A stretch of 64,000 nt of DNA, taken from assembly GCF_029318685.1 (NCBI RefSeq), contig NZ_CP119677.1, forward strand, positions 4,765,001 through 4,829,000. Reading direction: 5' to 3'. A program made the position numbers and the translations under genes. Source of the stretch: Ruminiclostridium papyrosolvens DSM 2782 (GTDB lineage: Bacteria > Bacillota > Clostridia > Acetivibrionales > DSM-1351). How positions within the stretch are numbered: position 1 is the stretch's first letter; each line of letters begins with the position of its first letter. The notes under the pieces were generated by a model. That model was given only the letters and a program-made list of their open reading frames with translations, made no database searches and was not told the origin of the DNA. Positions 8,149 to 16,583 of the stretch are shown one piece after another.

Positions 8149-8278
8149 AGCAGTTAGCAATAAATCCTTCAGGTTACTAATGCCTGTGGGATTTTCTTAT
8201 ATATTATAGTTTCGTATTATGTTATAATTTGTATACGTATACTAAATATGTAAATTGCAAATAAAGGACTACATAATT

Positions 8279-8656
8279 ATGAAAACTCTTAGTGGGGCAT
8301 TACTTATTTCAACAGGCTGTATTATGATATTAATCTTAAAGGCATTACAAATAATATGTCTTGACAGTTTTTTTCATGCAGATTCATTTATAATCTGGTT
8401 TGTAATTTTTATGAATCTGATTTTGGGTATTTTATTAATTATCTTCGACAACATGCCTTTATTCCAAAAAATTAAAAACCTTTGTACCTTAAAAGTTGGT
8501 TTGACTTTGTTAGCAATCTCGCTAGTTACAGCATTATTGGGATTAAGAAGATTCCCTGAGCCTATCATGCAGTTTTTATCTGCAGTATTTTTACTTTCAA
8601 TTGTCATTATTATTATAAACTTAATTTGTGCAATAAAAAACAGGAAAAGAGTATAG
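8279..8656 (+). CDS. Small four-helix membrane protein, unknown
   Basis: About 125 residues contain four hydrophobic helices (SGALLISTGCIMILIL, FIIWFVIFMNLILGILLIIF, VGLTLLAISLVTALLGL, FLSAVFLLSIVIIIINLI) and a short basic tail. The frame can be extended to a TTG at 8255, but the ATG at 8279 has an AAAGGA site about 11 nt upstream and is preferred. No family is recognised. It converges on the DinB-fold gene with one base between stops. Confidence 0.55.
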   Translation: MKTLSGALLISTGCIMILILKALQIICLDSFFHADSFIIWFVIFMNLILGILLIIFDNMPLFQKIKNLCTLKVGLTLLAISLVTALLGLRRFPEPIMQFLSAVFLLSIVIIIINLICAIKNRKRV

Positions 8657-8657
8657 G

Positions 8658-9338
8658 CTATATGTGCCGTCCGACCGCTTTTTTTATTCGTAAGGACTCA
8701 TTTAGATGCACCATATGATGACGAGTTACAGGCATCAATAAAATGCCTGCTGTGTTTTTCCTACCCCAAAAATCTATTAACCAATTTGCACCGTCAACGT
8801 CCAATACGGCACCTTCATCTATAACCCTCTTCAGCCTGTTCTTTTCTATTTTTCTTTTTAAATCCTCAGGTTTAAAATCCTTGATAATCTCACGAGTCCT
8901 TTTTCCTACTGCAATTCTATATTTACGCAGCTCATTCATATTTATATTATTACTAAAGTGAACAATTTCTTCGGGCGTCATGGCGTTCCCGGTATCGCAA
9001 GTTACGTTGTTCATTTTTTGAGTCCATTTTCCGTTACTGATTACTTGAGCTGCATCCGCCACCAATATATTCATTGTTATGTCTTCTATTCTTGTTGAAT
9101 GCCATATACTCCATGCAATAGTACAATTGTCACTTGCTGACATAGCCCGAAATGTTGCCTCATCTAATCCCTGCCACAATTCATCTTCAAATGTTGTAAT
9201 ATTTCTTTGTGACACCTCAGAAGAGTGCACCATTTCATGTTGATTCAGACATAATTCAATAGCCTCATCAAATTTATCCGATTTTAAAATTATGCTTCTT
9301 AATAAATTCTGTTGCAATCCCCATGCTTTTTTATCCAT
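8658..9338 (-). CDS. DinB-superfamily (DfsB-like) four-helix protein
   Basis: The protein has 226 residues. Histidines at spaced positions (NQHEMVH about 33-39, IWHSTRIEDITMN about 78-90, TRHHMVHLNE about 204-213) fit the metal-binding triad of the DinB/YfiT fold, in which three His hold a divalent metal at one end of the bundle. Known family members include thiol-dependent (bacillithiol/mycothiol) transferases and damage-inducible proteins of unclear activity. No SOS box was seen upstream. Substrate is unknown. Confidence 0.75.
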   Translation of the reverse strand: MDKKAWGLQQNLLRSIILKSDKFDEAIELCLNQHEMVHSSEVSQRNITTFEDELWQGLDEATFRAMSASDNCTIAWSIWHSTRIEDITMNILVADAAQVISNGKWTQKMNNVTCDTGNAMTPEEIVHFSNNINMNELRKYRIAVGKRTREIIKDFKPEDLKRKIEKNRLKRVIDEGAVLDVDGANWLIDFWGRKNTAGILLMPVTRHHMVHLNESLRIKKAVGRHI

Positions 9339-9457
9339 TTTTGACCACCTTATTAGTTTCCCACATAAGAGTTCTAAAAAATTATATATTATTACTATTT
9401 TATATACTGGTATTTTTTATTTCAAGTCTCATACTCGTATCTGCGGCACTTAATAGG

Positions 9458-9805
9458 CTATGCTCTGTCAATGTAACCTTTAATTTTTAATTTTATATGA
9501 TTGAAAACAAACTTTTTTTTAGAAATTTCACTCCACATTTCATCTTTGGACTTAGTTTTTAAATATTCTTTCACAATTGCAATTGCAAATCTGTCATAGA
9601 CATAATCTATAGCTAATTTGGCAACAATTCCAACAACTCCAAGTGCTATCACTCCCCCTATCATGCCACCGGGACCGAGTGCTGCCATTCCAGCGGCAAA
9701 TGCAACCACTACTACAAGGCCTGCAGCCATTGCTGAAGTAAGTGCTACTATGAAAACTATTCCCATAACACCGAAGGGAGCCAATAGTTTAATCAATTTA
9801 TCCAT
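9458..9805 (-). CDS. Small Gly/Ala-rich membrane protein, unknown
   Basis: The protein has 115 residues. Two hydrophobic segments (GVMGIVFIVALTSAMAAGLVVVVAF and MIGGVIALGVVGIVAKLAI) are rich in Gly and Ala. They are followed by a basic amphipathic tail (KTKSKDEMWSEISKKKFVF...KLKIKGYIDRA). GGGAGG lies 7 nt before the ATG. The GPGGMIGG stretch recalls bacteriocin-like or holin-like peptides, but there is no leader/GG processing context, and no immunity or export gene beside it. Function is unknown. Confidence 0.55.
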   Translation of the reverse strand: MDKLIKLLAPFGVMGIVFIVALTSAMAAGLVVVVAFAAGMAALGPGGMIGGVIALGVVGIVAKLAIDYVYDRFAIAIVKEYLKTKSKDEMWSEISKKKFVFNHIKLKIKGYIDRA

Positions 9806-9928
9806 GAATAATCCTCCCTAATATTTTTTGATTGTCACTTTTATCACCAATATTGTTTGAATTAAATTCCATATTAGCTAATTATAGCATAATAGTACGG
9901 AAACTTAGAAAATAAATATTTTTATACG

Positions 9929-9965
9929 AAAAAACGCCTATCCATCACTGATAAGGCGTTTTTCA
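9929..9965. terminator. Bidirectional terminator between membrane protein and Fic gene
   Basis: AAAAAACGCCTATC and GATAAGGCGTTTTT form a stem around CATCACT, with A-run and T-run on either side, so it can work on both strands. On the minus strand it follows the Fic gene. Confidence 0.75.
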
Positions 9966-10003
9966 CAGAATATCTTTTATTTTCATTCGTGAATACCCAC
10001 ATA

Positions 10004-11050
10004 TTATTTTATCTTTCTCCACTGGGCATCACGACCTGCAGTTATGCGCTTAATTACTCCTTCTTTTTTTAACTTATCTAAAGCTCTATTAATAGTTGAA
10101 TCACCTACATCTGGGCAGGCTTTTCTAATATCGGCTTTGGAAAAGTCGCTGACGAAATGTTCTATAGCCTCTATTACTCTTCCGCCCTTATTGCCTCTCG
10201 AATCATCAATCGTACCAACTCGTGACTCAAATTCTTTAAAAGCAGCAATAATAACTCCAAGCATATATTCTAACCACGGAAACAAGTCATGTTCCTCTTC
10301 ATGCCAGAATTGTGAGGATTTTTCAAGCGTCTCATAATATGATTCTTTACTTTCTTCAATAATCTTCTCAATACTAATAAACCGACCTACTTCATAACCA
10401 GATTTATATAATAACAGAAGGGTTAAGAGTCTTGCCATTCTGCCATTGCCATCATCGAATGGATGGATACATAAAAAATCAAAAATAAATGTACAAATTA
10501 AGATTAACGGCTCTACTTCATTTTTATAAGTAGGGTCATTAAAATAACTACATAGTTCATCTATAGCATGCGGTGTTTGGAAAGCAGATACAGGCCTAAA
10601 TCTTACTCTCCTTTCTCCAGAGGGTAAGGATTCTTGAATAATATTGTCTCCGTTCTTCCAAGAACCGCCATCAATGGGAGAGAACTTATATAAATCCCTA
10701 TGTAATTGTCTTATAACTGATGAAGTTATGGGAATTGAGTCGCTTGAGGAATGTATAGTAGAAAGCACATCTCTATAGCCAGCAATTTCTTCTTCCGACC
10801 TACTCTGTGGCTTTACTTTTTGATTCATTATGTCTTGGAGTCTCTTATCATTAATTACAATGCCTTCTATACTATTTGATGCCCTGGTACTTTGGATAAT
10901 AGCAACTTCCTTTAATGTTTTAATAATTTCTGGAGATTGCTGATAATATAAATCTTGCTTCCCTTTATATTCATTAATTTTACTAATAGTCCTTACAATA
11001 TTCATAGGGACACTCATTTTTTTTATCTTCTCATTTCTAAAGGACATCAT
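10004..11050 (-). CDS. Fic-domain protein (probable AMPylator) with winged-helix tail
   Basis: The protein has about 348 residues from the ATG at 11050, chosen for a GGGGTGAG site upstream; the frame extends to 11095 without one. An N-terminal inhibitory helix carries SNSIEG (about residues 57-62), the S/T-x-x-x-E motif of class II Fic proteins. The Fic core has HPFDDGNGRMAR (about 196-207) with catalytic His and nucleotide-binding GNGR intact. The last 65 residues form a winged helix (KADIRKACPDVGDSTINRALDKLKKEGVIKRI). Family members transfer AMP to Tyr/Thr/Ser of target proteins. The winged helix suggests DNA binding or autoregulation. Target unknown, and no antitoxin gene is adjacent, as expected when inhibition is built in. 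Confidence 0.9.
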   Translation of the reverse strand: MMSFRNEKIKKMSVPMNIVRTISKINEYKGKQDLYYQQSPEIIKTLKEVAIIQSTRASNSIEGIVINDKRLQDIMNQKVKPQSRSEEEIAGYRDVLSTIHSSSDSIPITSSVIRQLHRDLYKFSPIDGGSWKNGDNIIQESLPSGERRVRFRPVSAFQTPHAIDELCSYFNDPTYKNEVEPLILICTFIFDFLCIHPFDDGNGRMARLLTLLLLYKSGYEVGRFISIEKIIEESKESYYETLEKSSQFWHEEEHDLFPWLEYMLGVIIAAFKEFESRVGTIDDSRGNKGGRVIEAIEHFVSDFSKADIRKACPDVGDSTINRALDKLKKEGVIKRITAGRDAQWRKIK

Positions 11051-11273
11051 TATCTTCTCACCCCATTTAAATAATCTCAAATCAATATTTACCAATTATT
11101 CTGTATTATTTCCATTCTATCATAAATGTAATCATTTTTATATTACATGCATAAATTAATTTACACAATTTAGTTTAAGTGAGTAAGTTAATTTAGTCAC
11201 AACTTTTGAAAATGAGTAAATTAACTATTTAATGAGTGTATTAAATTTCTTATTCTAGACTTATCAGAGCAAA

Positions 11274-11573
11274 TTAAAACAAGTGCGTGTAGGTATCACC
11301 AGTATCACCAACCTGCAGTTTGCTATTAATAAACTCCAACGAATCTTTTCTTATCTTATTTCTCAAAAGTACAATGCCTGAGTGTCCGCAATTATATATA
11401 TTTCTTCGCGGTTTTCCCCACTTTGCCCATAACTCATTGGAATCTTCCAAGTTAATGTATTGGTCATAAGCTGAGCTTAACAACAATATTCTGTTTTTAG
11501 AAACAGCAGGCTGGTAAAGACTCGGAGTAATAACTGCCCAATGGCTTGTTAATTTGTCATTATCTTTCTTTTT
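11274..11573 (-). pseudogene. C-terminal remnant of an alpha/beta hydrolase
   Basis: An open frame between the stop at 11574-11576 and the end at 11274 encodes about 95 residues with no convincing start. The part WAVITPSLYQPAVSKNRILLL, AYDQYINLEDSNELWAKWGKP and YNCGHSGIVL looks like the last third of an alpha/beta hydrolase, including the acid-bearing turn (D) and the final catalytic His of GHSG. The N-terminal half with the nucleophile is missing. It starts inside the 3' end of the DUF2971 gene, so an upstream insertion or deletion seems to have beheaded it. An initiator-like TTG exists at 11486. Confidence 0.6.
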
Positions 11574-12387
11574 TCAGCTCACATGACTGGCAGATTGTTT
11601 TTATGTTTAGTCGACCTGTAAATAAACTATGATCAGTTGTTAATTGACGTTCTATTTCCTGTTCAATCTCATTAATCAGTACTCCCTCAAATAATGGGCT
11701 AGCCGTTATTGTCATAGAATCAACAACCTCATCCGGCAAATCTATAGCAACTCTTTCAAAACCATACATATTATTAAATTCTGTTTTAATCCTTATTTCT
11801 TTTTCATATGACCAAGCCATATCTTTAATATATCCTGTCAAGGTAATATCATGGGCAGCATCATGTAGAATTTTATTTGAAACATTACTCCAGCAAAGTT
11901 TTTCATTAATGTCTTTTTTTGTTAGACTATCAGTATTGCAATATGCCACGGAAGAAAGTTTTAGTTGTTCTTTTTCTAATCCAAATGTATAGCCTGTAAT
12001 TTCATAGTTTGCCATTGATACTTCATGCAATACATCTATCCTTTTAATCCACTTTCTAGCTATAGATGAAGGAATTGAAATTTTAATACCTTTTTCCCAC
12101 GGTTGAGCGTACATACTCCACATTCCAATACTTTCCTTGTCTTCAGTCATAAAACTACTAAAGAAAATGTTCCTCCACCTCTTCTTATCACCATTGTCGT
12201 ACTCTAAGCGGTCATTCATATTTTTAGCATTAGCAAGATGCCATTTTTTGCTTTTTAGCATTTTAATAAGTACAGGCAGTGTCGTGTAATGGTATATATA
12301 CCCGCTATTCTTTAATCTTTCTGCTGAATCATCAAGATATCTTACAAGTTCATTGGGCGTTGAAATATCTCTAAATGATCTTTCCAT
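11560..12387 (-). CDS. DUF2971 family protein
   Basis: The protein has about 275 residues from the ATG at 12387 (MERSFRDIS), which has GTGAGG upstream; an in-frame ATG at 12402 has a poorer site. Family landmarks are YIYHYTTLPVLIKML, AKNMNDRLEYDNGD, FFSSFMTEDKESIGMWSMYA and a late cysteine pair CQSCELKKE. DUF2971 proteins are scattered in accessory regions of bacteria and are of unknown biochemical function. Its 3' end overlaps the remains of an alpha/beta hydrolase frame by 14 nt. Confidence 0.8.
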   Translation of the reverse strand: MERSFRDISTPNELVRYLDDSAERLKNSGYIYHYTTLPVLIKMLKSKKWHLANAKNMNDRLEYDNGDKKRWRNIFFSSFMTEDKESIGMWSMYAQPWEKGIKISIPSSIARKWIKRIDVLHEVSMANYEITGYTFGLEKEQLKLSSVAYCNTDSLTKKDINEKLCWSNVSNKILHDAAHDITLTGYIKDMAWSYEKEIRIKTEFNNMYGFERVAIDLPDEVVDSMTITASPLFEGVLINEIEQEIERQLTTDHSLFTGRLNIKTICQSCELKKER

Positions 12388-12466
12388 AAAAACCTCACTC
12401 ATAAATTTGCTTTATTTTCGGAGCTGATTTTAAAGGCCTGTTTTCTACACTTTTGTAGTAGCTTTA

Positions 12467-12853
12467 TCAAATTGCAATCCACCAACACACTCCAAATTTA
12501 TCTATAACAGTCGCACAACATTTGCTCCATGGAACTTCCTGAATGGGATGAATAATAACACCGCCATTACTTAAAATATTAAAGGCATTACAAACCGCCT
12601 CTTCGCTTCCCATCTCAAAAACATTAAACGTCATAGTTTCCCATTTCATTTTGTGGACTATGTTTATGTCACAAGGGTTAGCCGCTTCACTTAATGCTAA
12701 AAATCCTTCACCATCTACAGATAATTCACAGTGTGCATAAGCAGTTTTATCCTCATTTCTCACTTCAAATGTGATTTCTGCACCAAAAGCTTTGCAATAC
12801 ATTTCTGCCGCTTCAAAACTATTTTTCACATAAACTTGATTATAATTTTTCAT
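12467..12853 (-). CDS. VOC / PhnB-like glyoxalase-fold protein
   Basis: This 128-residue protein has two VOC half-repeats: NSFEAAEMYCKAFGAEITFEV at the start, then FNVFEMGSEEAVCNAFNILSNGGVIIHPIQEVPWSKCCATVIDKFGVCWWIAI, the usual PhnB-like ending (D-x-F-G-V-x-W). GAGGG lies just before the ATG. The family covers metal-dependent and metal-free dioxygenase, isomerase and resistance functions. Nothing nearby defines a substrate. Confidence 0.8.
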   Translation of the reverse strand: MKNYNQVYVKNSFEAAEMYCKAFGAEITFEVRNEDKTAYAHCELSVDGEGFLALSEAANPCDINIVHKMKWETMTFNVFEMGSEEAVCNAFNILSNGGVIIHPIQEVPWSKCCATVIDKFGVCWWIAI

Positions 12854-12978
12854 ATTTCACCCTCACAGACCCAATGTATATAACTACAATAATTCTAATA
12901 TCTTTGAGAATAAAAAACAACGATTAATAAAAACCTCTTCCGTGCCGGTTTTGCTTCGCAGGTTCTGCCCGCCAGAGC

Positions 12979-13023
12979 ACACAAAAAGAAATACCTCCGA
13001 CTTTTGTCGAAGGTATTTCTTTT
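12979..13023 (-). terminator. Terminator of the tRNA pair
   Basis: On the minus strand AAGAAATACCTTCGA pairs with TCGGAGGTATTTCTT around a short CAAAAG loop, followed by TTTTTGTG. It begins directly at the tRNA-Thr CCA end. Confidence 0.85.
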
Positions 13024-13099
13024 TGGAGCTCCCAATCGGAATCGGACCGATGACCTCATCCTTACCATGGATGCGCTCTGCCAACTGAGCTATGGGAGC
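13024..13099 (-). tRNA. tRNA-Thr (GGT anticodon), CCA encoded
   Basis: The 5' end GCTCCCA (13099-13093) pairs with TGGGAGC, followed by discriminator T and encoded CCA. The D arm reads AGCTCAGTTGGCAGAGC, the anticodon loop ATGGTAA gives GGT, and the T arm carries GGTCCGATTCC. It lies 6 bp downstream of tRNA-Gly and shares its terminator. Confidence 0.96.
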
Positions 13100-13105
13100 A
13101 TATAT

Positions 13106-13179
13106 TGGAGCGGGTGATGGGAATCGAACCCACGCTGTCAGCTTGGGAAGCTGATGTTCTACCATTGAACTACACCCGC
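13106..13179 (-). tRNA. tRNA-Gly (CCC anticodon), CCA encoded
   Basis: GCGGGTG (13179-13173) pairs with CACCCGC, followed by discriminator T and encoded CCA. The anticodon stem TCAGC/GCTGA closes loop TTCCCAA, which reads CCC. The T arm has GTGGGTTCGATTCCCAT. This isoacceptor reads GGG, a rarely used codon at this GC content. Confidence 0.95.
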
Positions 13180-13262
13180 ATACGTGCGGGACACTAGAAC
13201 GAACGTATTATAGCATGTTATGGACTATATAGTCCAGTACTGAAAACGCCAATTTAACCAAA

Positions 13263-13922
13263 TTAGGCTTTCTGTTCTTCTAGATATTTCTCCAATTTAC
13301 GTTTTACACGCTGTAACGCATTGTCGATAGATTTTACATGCCTGTCCAAATCTTCGGCAATCTCCTGATAGGACTTACCATCCAAGTATGAAGTCAAAAC
13401 TTCCCATTCAAGAGAACTCAAAATCTCGCCCATCTTATTTTCTATCCCACGGAATTCTTCCCTGTTTATAATCAGTTCTTCGGGGTCACTTATACTTTCC
13501 TCACTGATTATATCCATCAAAGTACGGTCGGATTCTTCGTCAAAAATGGGTTTGTTCAAAGACACATATGAATTTAACGGAATATGTTTTTGTCTGGTAG
13601 CAGTTTTAATAGCCGTAATTATTTGTCTGGTAATACAGAGTTCTGCAAATGCTCTGAAGGATGAAAGCTTGTCCCCTTTATAATCACGGATAGCCTTAAA
13701 AAGTCCAATCATTCCTTCCTGAATAATGTCTTCTCTGTCAGCACCTATCAAGAAGTATGTTCTGGCTTTTGCCCTAACAAAGCTTTTGTACTTGTTAATA
13801 AGGTATTCAAGAGCTTGTTGATCACCTGCTCTAGCCTCTAATATTACATCTTCGTCAACCATACCAGAATATGTTTGATAGACTTCAGCCTTTAAGTTTG
13901 TTTTCAATACACTTGCCCCCAT
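13263..13922 (-). CDS. sigH: RNA polymerase sigma-H factor (Spo0H)
   Basis: The protein has 219 residues. Sigma-70 region 2 appears at ADREDIIQEGMIGLFKAIRDYKGDKLSSFRAFAELCITRQIITAIKTATRQKHIPL (about 60-115), the characteristic SigH sequence. Region 4 is at EWEVLTSYLDGKSYQEIAEDLDRHVKSIDNALQRVKRKLEKYL (about 170-213). In Bacillus and clostridia it directs transition-phase and early sporulation genes such as spo0A, spoIIA and ftsAZ. Placement after cysE-cysS-mrnC-rlmB matches the Firmicute gene order. The start codon is uncertain because the site before ATG 13922 is weak. Confidence 0.93.
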   Translation of the reverse strand: MGASVLKTNLKAEVYQTYSGMVDEDVILEARAGDQQALEYLINKYKSFVRAKARTYFLIGADREDIIQEGMIGLFKAIRDYKGDKLSSFRAFAELCITRQIITAIKTATRQKHIPLNSYVSLNKPIFDEESDRTLMDIISEESISDPEELIINREEFRGIENKMGEILSSLEWEVLTSYLDGKSYQEIAEDLDRHVKSIDNALQRVKRKLEKYLEEQKA

Positions 13923-14087
13923 TTTGGCTTACATAAGTATGGTAAGAATTACAACTAAATAAAGATATAGACACTCATTTTAAATTATAAGTGTCTACAC
14001 CCTATATGTCAAGTTACTTTACTTTACCGAATATATCCGGCTCCCTCAAGCCCTACGAAAATAATCCATTACCAAGCCTTATAGGGT

Positions 14088-15047
14088 TTATTTACCTCTT
14101 TGCTTTAATATCTCATACATAACTATAGCTGCTGCAACAGATGCATTTAATGAGCTGATTTCGCCCTTCATAGGGATATTAACAACAAAATCACATTTCT
14201 CTCTTACAAGTTTGCCCATTCCTTCGCCTTCACTGCCCACAACAAGGGCCATTGGGCCTTTCAAGTCGCTTTCGTAAAAAGCTTTTTCTCCTGTAGAATC
14301 AGTTCCCACAACCCATACATTATTTTTCTTGAGATATTCTATAGTTTGGGAAATATTTGTTACTCTGGATACAGGTACGTACTCAACCGCTCCTGCTGAT
14401 GCCTTTGAAACTGTGGAAGTAAGTCCTATAGCCCTTCTCTTAGGAATAATTACTCCGTGAGCTCCAACTGCATTGGCAGTTCTCAGTATTGCACCGAAAT
14501 TGTGCGGGTCAGAAATCTCATCCAAAATAATAATAAACGGAGGCTCGCCCTTCTCCTGAGCAGCTGCAAGAATATCGTCTACCTCCACATAATCCTTTAC
14601 TGCAACATAAGCAATAACTCCCTGATGGGATCTGGTTGAAGACATTCCGTCAAGTATGCTTTTGTCAACCTCAGTAGTAATAATTCCTTTTTGTCTTGCC
14701 ATAGCAATAATCTGGCGAATGGAGCCCTCTTTTTCACCCTTGGCTATAAACAGCTTGTTTATTGTCCTGTTGGCTTTAAGAGCTTCCATTATGGAGTTTC
14801 TTCCCTCAAGCTTGTCATTTTCCTCGGGTACAGCATTTTCTTTTTCAATATTTTCGAATTCTGTATCTTTTACAGGTGCAGCATAGGTTGTCCTCTTTGC
14901 AGGTTCACTCTTGAAACCCTTGCGTTCCTCAGGCTTTCCCCCGCGTTTTTTACTGTCTGACGAAAAATTCTTCCTTCCAAAGTCAGAAGTGGGGCCCTTT
15001 CTATCATAACGGGCATTGCCGGGTCTTCTGTTTCTTGATTCTGCCAT
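14088..15047 (-). CDS. rlmB: 23S rRNA 2'-O-methyltransferase RlmB (TrmH/SPOUT family)
   Basis: The protein has 319 residues. The first ~75 are basic and disordered (SRNRRPGNARYDRKGP), then a SpoU substrate-binding domain (EGRNSIMEALKANRTINKLFIAKGE) and the SPOUT fold. SPOUT motifs are LDEISDPHNFGAILRTANAVGAHGVIIPKRRA, VVGSEGEGMGKLVREKCD and IPMKGEISSLNASVAAAIVMYEI, which form the knotted SAM site. The family methylates G2251 of 23S rRNA. It lies 31 bp downstream of mrnC in the same operon. The basic extension is longer than in Bacillus YacO. Confidence 0.92.
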   Translation of the reverse strand: MAESRNRRPGNARYDRKGPTSDFGRKNFSSDSKKRGGKPEERKGFKSEPAKRTTYAAPVKDTEFENIEKENAVPEENDKLEGRNSIMEALKANRTINKLFIAKGEKEGSIRQIIAMARQKGIITTEVDKSILDGMSSTRSHQGVIAYVAVKDYVEVDDILAAAQEKGEPPFIIILDEISDPHNFGAILRTANAVGAHGVIIPKRRAIGLTSTVSKASAGAVEYVPVSRVTNISQTIEYLKKNNVWVVGTDSTGEKAFYESDLKGPMALVVGSEGEGMGKLVREKCDFVVNIPMKGEISSLNASVAAAIVMYEILKQRGK

Positions 15048-15078
15048 ATTCTTAAATCCACGCTTTCATCGTTATTTA

Positions 15079-15498
15079 TTATTCTTCAATTGCCAACCTT
15101 AAAATTTCCATAAGCCGCTCATAGTTATTCATCAGGTATAAATATCCTATCAATGCCTCAAAGCCCGTAGAATACCTGTAATCTGTAACATCGGCATGTT
15201 TTGGAACAGTTGCTGATTTGGCATTACGGCCCCGTCTGACAATATCCTGCTCGTCCGCAGTCAGTCTGTCATTAACACGGTGAACTATATCTGCCTGCGA
15301 TTTTGCTTTAACATACTTGACAGACATCTTATGAAGCATATTTACATTTGACTTGTTGTTTACAACAAGCATAGTGCGTATATAAACTTCATAAACCGCA
15401 TCCCCTATATAAGCTAAAACCAATGGCTGCAGATTCATCACGTCCATCGGTTTAATATCAAAATCTTTGCGCATGTTTTGTATAGTTTCTTCAAACAT
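15079..15498 (-). CDS. mrnC: Mini-ribonuclease III (MrnC)
   Basis: The 139-residue RNase III catalytic domain lacks a dsRNA-binding domain. LQPLVLAYIGDAVYEVYIRTMLV holds the signature Asp and Glu of the active site, and YSTGFEALIGYLYLMNNYERL the second acidic set. In B. subtilis the enzyme trims 23S rRNA precursor ends. It sits between exoA and rlmB, in the usual cysS-mrnC-rlmB order apart from two inserted genes. Confidence 0.92.
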   Translation of the reverse strand: MFEETIQNMRKDFDIKPMDVMNLQPLVLAYIGDAVYEVYIRTMLVVNNKSNVNMLHKMSVKYVKAKSQADIVHRVNDRLTADEQDIVRRGRNAKSATVPKHADVTDYRYSTGFEALIGYLYLMNNYERLMEILRLAIEE

Positions 15499-15598
15499 TC
15501 ATTTTCTCCAACTCTAATATGCCTTTTTATGCATATTTATTATACACGAAAGTAGCATATGTTAAAACAATTTTTATCTGTCATTAATTTACCCTTAC

Positions 15599-15766
15599 TT
15601 ATCCACAGTTATAACGTAATGAGAGTATATTTAACACGTTATCCACATTGTGTTTATGTTGTGGACATGTTTTTCTGTGGATAATGTGTATAAATCTGTG
15701 TATATGTTTAAAATAGGCTTATCCACCATGTGAATAAGCACGGGATAAATTACTGAATTATTCACA
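15599..15766. promoter_or_regulatory. DnaA-box cluster
   Basis: Three exact consensus boxes are present: TTATCCACA at 15599-15607 and 15639-15647 (plus strand) and its complement TGTGGATAA at 15676-15684. One-mismatch boxes occur at 15685-15693 (TGTGTATAA), 15719-15727 (TTATCCACC), 15729-15737 (TGTGAATAA) and 15758-15766 (TTATTCACA, overlapping the exoA stop). That is seven boxes in under 170 bp of intergenic DNA. No dnaA, dnaN or AT-rich unwinding array is next to it, so it looks like a DnaA-titrating or regulatory locus rather than oriC. Confidence 0.75.
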
Positions 15767-16519
15767 CTTAATTGTCAATCCTACAGGACAATGATCTGAA
15801 CCCATAGTGTCAGAGTATATTTCAGCAGCTTCAATTCTATCCTTTAATGCTCCCGATACGCAGAAATAGTCTATTCTCCAACCTGCATTCTTTTCTCTGG
15901 ATTTGAACATATATGACCACCATGTGTAAGCTCCTGTTTTGTCGGGATATAACATCCTGAAAGTATCCACAAACCCATGCTCCAGAAGCTGGGAGAATTT
16001 CTCTCTCTCTTCCATGGTAAAACCGGCACTTCTCTTATTTGAACGCGGATTCTTTAAATCTATTTCCTGATGGGCAACATTCATGTCTCCGCAAATAATA
16101 ACAGGTTTTGTTTGCTCCAGCTGCTTCAGGTACTCCCTGAAATCATCTTCCCACTTCATGCGGTATTCCAGTCTTTCAAGCTCTCTCTTGGAATTTGGTG
16201 TATACACATTTACAAGAAAGAACTCTTCAAATTCCAGAGTTATAACCCTTCCCTCATTGTCATGTTCCTCTATACCGATTCCGCAGGAAGACGATACAGG
16301 CTTTATTTTTGTGAAAATAGCCGTGCCCGAGTATCCTTTTTTAACAGCATAATTCCAATAATGTTCATAACCTTCAATCTCCAGTTCAAGCTGCCCTTCC
16401 TGAAGCTTTGTTTCCTGAACGCAGAATATATCCGCATCCACCTCTTTGAAAAAATCCCAAAAGCCCTTGCCAATACACGACCTTAGTCCATTGACATTCC
16501 ATGAAACTAGCTTTGTCAT
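15758..16519 (-). CDS. exoA: Exodeoxyribonuclease III / AP endonuclease
   Basis: The protein has 253 residues, the full length for the ExoIII/APE1 family. Motifs are LVSWNVNGLRS, CVQETKL (metal-binding Glu), NVYTPNS, ICGDMNVAHQEIDL (Asp and Asn of the active site), WWSYMFKSREKNAGWRIDYFCVS and the terminal GSDHCPVGL with catalytic His. It cleaves DNA 5' to abasic sites in base excision repair. It lies between mrnC and an NlpC/P60 gene, an atypical position within the cys-sigH cluster. Confidence 0.95.
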   Translation of the reverse strand: MTKLVSWNVNGLRSCIGKGFWDFFKEVDADIFCVQETKLQEGQLELEIEGYEHYWNYAVKKGYSGTAIFTKIKPVSSSCGIGIEEHDNEGRVITLEFEEFFLVNVYTPNSKRELERLEYRMKWEDDFREYLKQLEQTKPVIICGDMNVAHQEIDLKNPRSNKRSAGFTMEEREKFSQLLEHGFVDTFRMLYPDKTGAYTWWSYMFKSREKNAGWRIDYFCVSGALKDRIEAAEIYSDTMGSDHCPVGLTIKCE

Positions 16520-16583
16520 AAGTATTTTCTCCTGTTGTAAAATAAATTAAATCAAGTATATCATAAACGTTAAAAAAATTCTT

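Noticed and set aside
9458-9805. Bacteriocin precursor
   Set aside because: Glycine-rich helices suggested it, but there is no leader processing site, immunity or export gene, and the charged C-terminal tail does not fit.
12884-13165. 93-residue minus-strand open frame
   Set aside because: It runs across both tRNA genes and their terminator, so it is a chance frame.
15541-15766. Chromosomal origin oriC
   Set aside because: DnaA boxes are abundant, but dnaA, dnaN, rpmH and an AT-rich unwinding element are not beside it.
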